NCBI GenBank assembly: GCA_031283155.1
Contig: JAITCI010000062.1
Coordinates: 1-35,339, forward strand
DNA: 35,339 nt
Reading direction: 5' to 3'
From: Spirochaetota bacterium
GTDB lineage: Bacteria > Spirochaetota > JAGLSM01 > JAKPMW01
Made by a program: the position numbers and the translations under genes. Position 1 is the stretch's first letter, and the number at the start of each line of letters is the position of its first letter. The notes under the pieces are model-generated. The model was not told the origin of the DNA. It did no database searches and saw only the letters and a list, made by a program, of their open reading frames with translations. Positions 32,501 to 35,339 of this stretch are shown here, piece by piece.

Positions 32501-32818
32501 CCTCTCTTTACTGAGTGTCTGACCAATTTGCTCAGGGAGATTCAGGCATGGGAACTTTCACTGGACGAGAGCGACTCGCAGGAGGTCGGGAAACAGGATG
32601 GCGGCAGCGCGGAATTTTTACCGCTTCTGGGAGATCTTCTTGCGGCGCTGAAATCACGGAACGCCTCCGATATTGACCGTATCCTGGAAGAAATCGACGG
32701 GAAAAATCCCACCGCGAAAATAAAAGAAGTTTTTGAGGCTGTTTCGGATCAGGTTTTGCTGGCTGACTTTGCGAGCGCCGCAAAAATCGCCGAAGAATTT
32801 TTAAATACAGACAGCTGA
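29597..32818 (+). CDS. Hybrid sensor histidine kinase with Cache, receiver and Hpt domains
   Basis: 1073 residues. Transmembrane helix 1 at about 17-35; periplasmic Cache-type sensor about 40-310 with the family mark YIPQRRPWYQAAI and VVYTAPYSD; helix 2 about 315-337. HisKA with His361 in MSHEIRTPMN; HATPase about 465-580 with NLLSNAVKYTERG, VVDTGIGIS and GTGLGLAITKHL. Residues about 594-710 look like a degenerate receiver (KKVLMYEGRKIYA replaces the acidic pair). A true receiver follows with Asp777 in VFMDHMMPGMDG and Lys in LAKPME. The C-terminal Hpt domain has His931 in IHIHALKSAMASIG. It is a full His-Asp-His relay, so the final phosphate acceptor would be a separate receiver, most simply the next gene. 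Operon with both BMP lipoproteins. Confidence 0.92.
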   Translation: MKKVIRITVLLRSYREFIFVFVSFAVMALAAYFSIGRILQDRLLDRVDEMIISTEANIKIGLMDAEATLLDTYDAVREMLARNASKPEILSYLKNTTDWMLRRKQALLSYVGIFAFIHGEFYDSVDLNPGADYIPQRRPWYQAAIRSNNSVVYTAPYSDPRSNEPIFSVVRNIEFNGEIIGILVLNAGLYTTRYSRASMPPDSADPQNEEASGDSWLGSYVTSLIRSYDGYGMLLDQNLEVMAHPKRGYIRRQLRELGSGYTQIAQTLRSTGEVSARRAQDNDGNSITVFFKRIFNGWYVGRVVSSSQFSRDVNTTGLILGALGIFFSLVLCYFLLRLYAARLRSEEKNESKSSFLARMSHEIRTPMNAIFGMSELLLREDLPEKSCGYAQDIKRAAINLLSIINDILDFSKIEAGRLEINPVKYLFVSLINDTVNIIRMRIAEKPIRFFTNIDGNIPNSLIGDEVRLRQILYNLLSNAVKYTERGHIGLIITIEKRDEKHIWLRMDVVDTGIGISQEAQEKLFQDFYRVNTKRNRNIEGTGLGLAITKHLCAAMGGDVIIASEPGAGSTFTAIVCQEFEAGAPFAFIEEPEQKKVLMYEGRKIYAQSMRWTLENLKVPYFHVTDQDAFSKALLREKWFYVFADYDLYKFVKTSLYRPGEAFPGGEKPSLALLVESPGETRIMNVRFVSLAMQALSVANILNGRAGDRDFHEDIREDNTIRYSFPSARLLVVDDMITNLRVAEGLLAPYRAVVDLCESGVEAIEFVKCREYDIVFMDHMMPGMDGIEAVAAIRALEGDESSPDRFRILPIVALTANAIVGMREVFLENGFNDFLAKPMELSKLDEILVRWIPKEKRIQETRIEEPEKNMAKELPPIQGIDLKQGIARTSGTLAGYRKVLSIFCKESDKRLAYFRDTPLTTESLSSYTIHIHALKSAMASIGALELSSEAARLEAAGMTGELTTVQKGLPLFTECLTNLLREIQAWELSLDESDSQEVGKQDGGSAEFLPLLGDLLAALKSRNASDIDRILEEIDGKNPTAKIKEVFEAVSDQVLLADFASAAKIAEEFLNTDS

Positions 32819-32863
32819 TGCGGCAATATATCCTGAATCAGACGCGCCGGAGAAAGACGATAT

Positions 32864-34018
32864 ATGAAAAATGAAAAACCCCTGGTCATTTTGGTTGACG
32901 ACGATCCGGCCAATCTCAAGATAGGCAAAAATCTCCTGTCGGAAAAATACAGAGTCGCCACCGCGCCTTCAGCCGCGAGACTCTTTGAGCTTCTGGAGTG
33001 CAATAATCCCGTTATGATCCTTCTTGATATTATGATGCCGGAGATGGACGGCTACGAAACGATTAAAGTGCTCAAATCAAAACCCAAAACGCTGCATATC
33101 CCGGTGATTTTTCTTACCGCCATGGCGGAATCGGAAGACGAACTCATGGGGCTTACCCTGGGTGCCGTTGACTATATCACCAAGCCATTTCAGCCGGCAT
33201 TGCTTCTCAAGCGCATCGAGGTACATCTTCTTGTGGAGGAACAGCGGCATATTCTGGAGAGGCAGGCGGCTGTCCTGAAGGAATTCAGCGACGCAATGGA
33301 AGAGGAACTCTTTCTTGCGAGAAAAATCCAGCAGCTTATGTTTAGCTCGGAAATGTCGAATATCGGCGCTCTGGATTATCATGTGGCCTACAGCCCGCTT
33401 AACGATGTCGGCGGGGATTTTTACAGTATCTCCGAACCCAGGGCGTCCTGTCTTCGCGTTTTTCTTGCCGACGTTATCGGTCATGGAGTTCCTGCCGCCC
33501 TTATCAGTATGCTGCTGAAGAGCGAGTACGAGAAGGTAAAGGCTCTGGATGATCCGATTCAGCTTTTGCAAAGCATCAATAACGCTTTTGTCACAAGCTA
33601 CAGGGCTTTGGTCGTCCAATTTACGGGGGTTCTCGTGGATATTGATACGGCGGCCATGTCATTGCGCTATATCACGGGGGGGCATCCGTACCAGTGCCTG
33701 GTGCGAAACTCGGTATGCACTCCGCTCATCGGCCAGGGGAAGATCATCGGCGTTGTCCCCGATCCGAATTTTTCACTTGAGGAATGCGCTCTTCAGAGGG
33801 GAGATCGGATTATGCTCTTCACCGACGGGCTGATTGAGCAGACGAATTCCGGCGGCGAAGAGTATGGAGAGGCGCGGCTGATGGAATTTCTCACCAGCGA
33901 GGCAGGGAAACATTCCTGCATGGAACTCAATCAGGAAATTATGAAGAGCCTGAATGGTTTTCAGGGTGAACAGAATTTTGCCGACGACGTTACCCTTATA
34001 TGTATTCAGTGCCTGTAA
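32864..34018 (+). CDS. Response regulator with PP2C-type (RsbU/SpoIIE) phosphatase output
   Basis: 384 residues from ATG 32864, 45 bases after the kinase. Receiver domain about 1-125: acidic pair in ILVDDDPAN, phospho-acceptor Asp55 in ILLDIMMPEMDG, switch Thr in FLTAMAE, Lys in YITKPFQP. A helical linker follows (EEQRHILERQAAVLKEFSDA), then a PP2C domain with VGGDFYSI, FLADVIGHGVPAALISM, GHPYQCLV and MLFTDGLIEQTN. The output is a serine/threonine phosphatase, as in RsbU-type partner switching, where it dephosphorylates an anti-anti-sigma factor. No STAS or anti-sigma gene is in the window, so the target is unknown. Most likely the final acceptor of the upstream kinase relay. Confidence 0.92.
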   Translation: MKNEKPLVILVDDDPANLKIGKNLLSEKYRVATAPSAARLFELLECNNPVMILLDIMMPEMDGYETIKVLKSKPKTLHIPVIFLTAMAESEDELMGLTLGAVDYITKPFQPALLLKRIEVHLLVEEQRHILERQAAVLKEFSDAMEEELFLARKIQQLMFSSEMSNIGALDYHVAYSPLNDVGGDFYSISEPRASCLRVFLADVIGHGVPAALISMLLKSEYEKVKALDDPIQLLQSINNAFVTSYRALVVQFTGVLVDIDTAAMSLRYITGGHPYQCLVRNSVCTPLIGQGKIIGVVPDPNFSLEECALQRGDRIMLFTDGLIEQTNSGGEEYGEARLMEFLTSEAGKHSCMELNQEIMKSLNGFQGEQNFADDVTLICIQCL

Positions 34019-34039
34019 CAGAATCCAGGGAGGAATATT

Positions 34040-35158
34040 TTGAAACATTCTCTTGCCTGCTGCGTATGTATCCTTGCGCTTTTCGGGTGCAAACAGGGGG
34101 AAGCCTGGAAACCCGGATTGCCTCTGCCGAAAGAACAGGTGAAGGCGGGGGTGCTTTACCTGACAGATCCATTCCACGAGAATGTCGGCTGGAGTTATTC
34201 CCATAAGGCGGGCATCGGAGAAATGAAAAACCGCCTTGGCCTTGAGGATGAGCAGATCCTCCATGAGTCCAACGTGGATGAAATGGATCCCGGGGCTGTC
34301 GAAAACGCGATACGGAAACTTATTGCCAACGGTGCCAATATTATCATTGCCACGAGTTTTGGCTATATGGACGTCTGCGAAAAACTCGCTGAAGAATTCC
34401 CAAACCATATTTTTGCAAACGCGAATGGAAATAAGTATAATAAAGTTAATTTTACGAACTATTTTGGCAGATTTTACCAGGCGCGCTATCTCGCGGGTAT
34501 TCTTGCGGGGATGAAAACCCAAAGCGGTAAAATCGGATTTGTGGCAGCCATGGGAAAGGACAGCAGCGAAGTGACCTGCGGGGTAAACGCCTTCGCCCTG
34601 GGCGTGGAAAAGGCCAACCCCCGGGCAAAAGTCTATGTCAGGGTTACGCATAGCTGGTTTGACCCTATGGGCGAGACCGGCGCTGCCCGCGCTTTAATTG
34701 CCGCCGGCTGCGACATTATAACCCAGCATTGTGATACGCCCTGGCCGCAGATTGAAGCCGAAAGAGCAGGCGTTTGGAGTATAGGCGATAATTCCGATAT
34801 GGCTGCCGAGGCACCCCGCGCTGTGCTGAGTTCCATGGTATGGAACTGGGGCATATACTATACGGCTCTTGTTCAGAGCGTTATGGACGGGAGTTTTGAG
34901 ACGACGCCCTGGTATGGTTCCCTTGGGGATGGGATAGTGGATCTCCTGCCGCTTAGCGATAATTTTGTCTGGGATGAGAAAATTCCCCGGGCGCTTCTTG
35001 AGGAACGGCAGCGGATTGCTTCCGGGGCAAACGACGTTTTTGACGGGATTCTTATAACCAATGAAGGCGCTGGTATCGGAAAGGCAAACGGGAGTCTTTC
35101 GGATGAGGAGATTCGGAATGGCATGGATTGGTATTACCGCAACATTGTTGAATTTTAG
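34040..35158 (+). CDS. BMP family (PnrA/TmpC-like) substrate-binding lipoprotein 2
   Basis: TTG at 34040 after GGGAGGAA gives 372 residues starting MKHSLACCVCILALFGCKQG, lipobox ALFGC (Cys17). It is collinear over its full length with the lipoprotein at 28431 (shared pieces YFGR, YQARYL, GMKT, VAAMGK, NAFALGVE, GCDIITQHC, RQRI) but differs in likely ligand-pocket stretches, for example FRQNSGLPYAHG against FHENVGWSYSHK, and NSAIPQIEAEKAGVFGIGYN against DTPWPQIEAERAGVWSIGDN. The two may bind different ligands for the same kinase. It starts 21 bases after the phosphatase gene and ends the operon as far as seen; its TAG overlaps the next repeat module. Confidence 0.88.
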   Translation: MKHSLACCVCILALFGCKQGEAWKPGLPLPKEQVKAGVLYLTDPFHENVGWSYSHKAGIGEMKNRLGLEDEQILHESNVDEMDPGAVENAIRKLIANGANIIIATSFGYMDVCEKLAEEFPNHIFANANGNKYNKVNFTNYFGRFYQARYLAGILAGMKTQSGKIGFVAAMGKDSSEVTCGVNAFALGVEKANPRAKVYVRVTHSWFDPMGETGAARALIAAGCDIITQHCDTPWPQIEAERAGVWSIGDNSDMAAEAPRAVLSSMVWNWGIYYTALVQSVMDGSFETTPWYGSLGDGIVDLLPLSDNFVWDEKIPRALLEERQRIASGANDVFDGILITNEGAGIGKANGSLSDEEIRNGMDWYYRNIVEF

Positions 35159-35275
35159 AACAGGAAGTCGCGGAGCGCGCAAAGCGGCTACCCCGAGCGC
35201 GTACACGGATGTACGCTCTTGCGAAGGGGAAGAACAGGAAGTTCCGCGAAACGAAGTGTGCAAAGCAACCGCCCA
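35157..35275 (+). repeat. Leader-like repeat module with GGA-loop hairpins
   Basis: Two diverged direct copies starting AGAACAGGAAGT (35157 and 35231) share TGCAAAGC or CGCAAAGC further on. Between them is GCGTAC-ACGGAT-GTACGC (35199-35216), six perfect pairs with a hexaloop, and the second copy can form GAAC-AGGAA-GTTC (35232-35244). The order AGAACAGGA, CTACCCCGAGC, hairpin, TTGCGA-GGGG is the same as in 28354-28410, so this is a related module, probably the leader of a gene beyond the window. Confidence 0.6.
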
Positions 35276-35294
35276 ACCCGCTGCTGTGCTGGAT

Positions 35295-35312
35295 GGGGGG
35301 GGGGGGGGGGGG
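35295..35312 (+). repeat. 18-G homopolymer near the window end
   Basis: Eighteen G in a row, followed by CACCCTCACAC and seven more G, then AGGAAG at the edge of the window. It lies 137 bases after the second BMP gene. No reading frame can be assigned, because the window ends. The AGGAAG could be the ribosome-binding site of the next gene. Confidence 0.9.
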
Positions 35313-35339
35313 CACCCTCACACGGGGGGGAGGAAGAGT

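Overview
The window looks like a chromosomal segment of a spirochaete, most likely of the Treponema group. Inferred signs are: PnrA/TmpC-type (BMP family) lipoproteins starting with TTG, many lipoboxed secreted proteins, the run tig-clpP-clpX-lon, long poly-G tracts of the kind known from treponemes, and moderately GC-rich housekeeping genes broken by AT-richer accessory patches. No database search was possible, so genus is an inference.

Layout. 1-936 is the 3' end of a secreted protein with a Ser/Glu repeat linker. 1087-1391 holds a promoter, a 33-codon Lys/Ala/Pro histone-H1-like gene and a terminator. 1583-4588 holds a transketolase, a small methyltransferase with an altered SAM motif, and a stray second copy of the transketolase 3' end. 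4601-6318 is an AT-rich restriction-modification island (SPPY-type methyltransferase plus ScaI-family endonuclease) bounded by 29-bp direct repeats. 6358-8987 holds a secreted protein, a PTS EIIA, a small coiled-coil protein, two palindromic repeat units and an alpha/beta hydrolase. 9036-12588 holds two tRNA-Ser genes, the SRP RNA, dnaX-ybaB-recR and tRNA-Asn. 12686-15123 holds a pseudo-Hpt-like small protein and a secreted nuclease-like lipoprotein. 15126-16379 is glutamate dehydrogenase, divergent from the proteostasis operon tig-clpP-clpX-lon followed by a serA-like gene and a lipoprotein (16580-23885). 23955-27983, all on the minus strand, holds a FadL-type porin with a 15-G tract at its ribosome-binding site, a DUF3298-like lipoprotein, a MITE-like element and glgC. 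28120-35158 holds an orphan ThiS/MoaD-like carrier, then a four-gene signalling unit: BMP lipoprotein, hybrid histidine kinase with Hpt, response regulator with PP2C phosphatase, second BMP lipoprotein.

The most interesting signals are: (i) small hairpins of the form ..AC-A(N)GGAN-GT.. in several intergenic regions, whose hexaloop members match the CsrA/RsmA recognition consensus; (ii) homopolymeric G tracts suited to phase variation, one of them sitting exactly where the ribosome-binding site of a porin gene should be; (iii) the sensor-kinase unit flanked by two paralogous substrate-binding lipoproteins; (iv) repeat elements whose edge provides TAG stop codons of neighbouring genes; and (v) the mosaic around the restriction-modification island.
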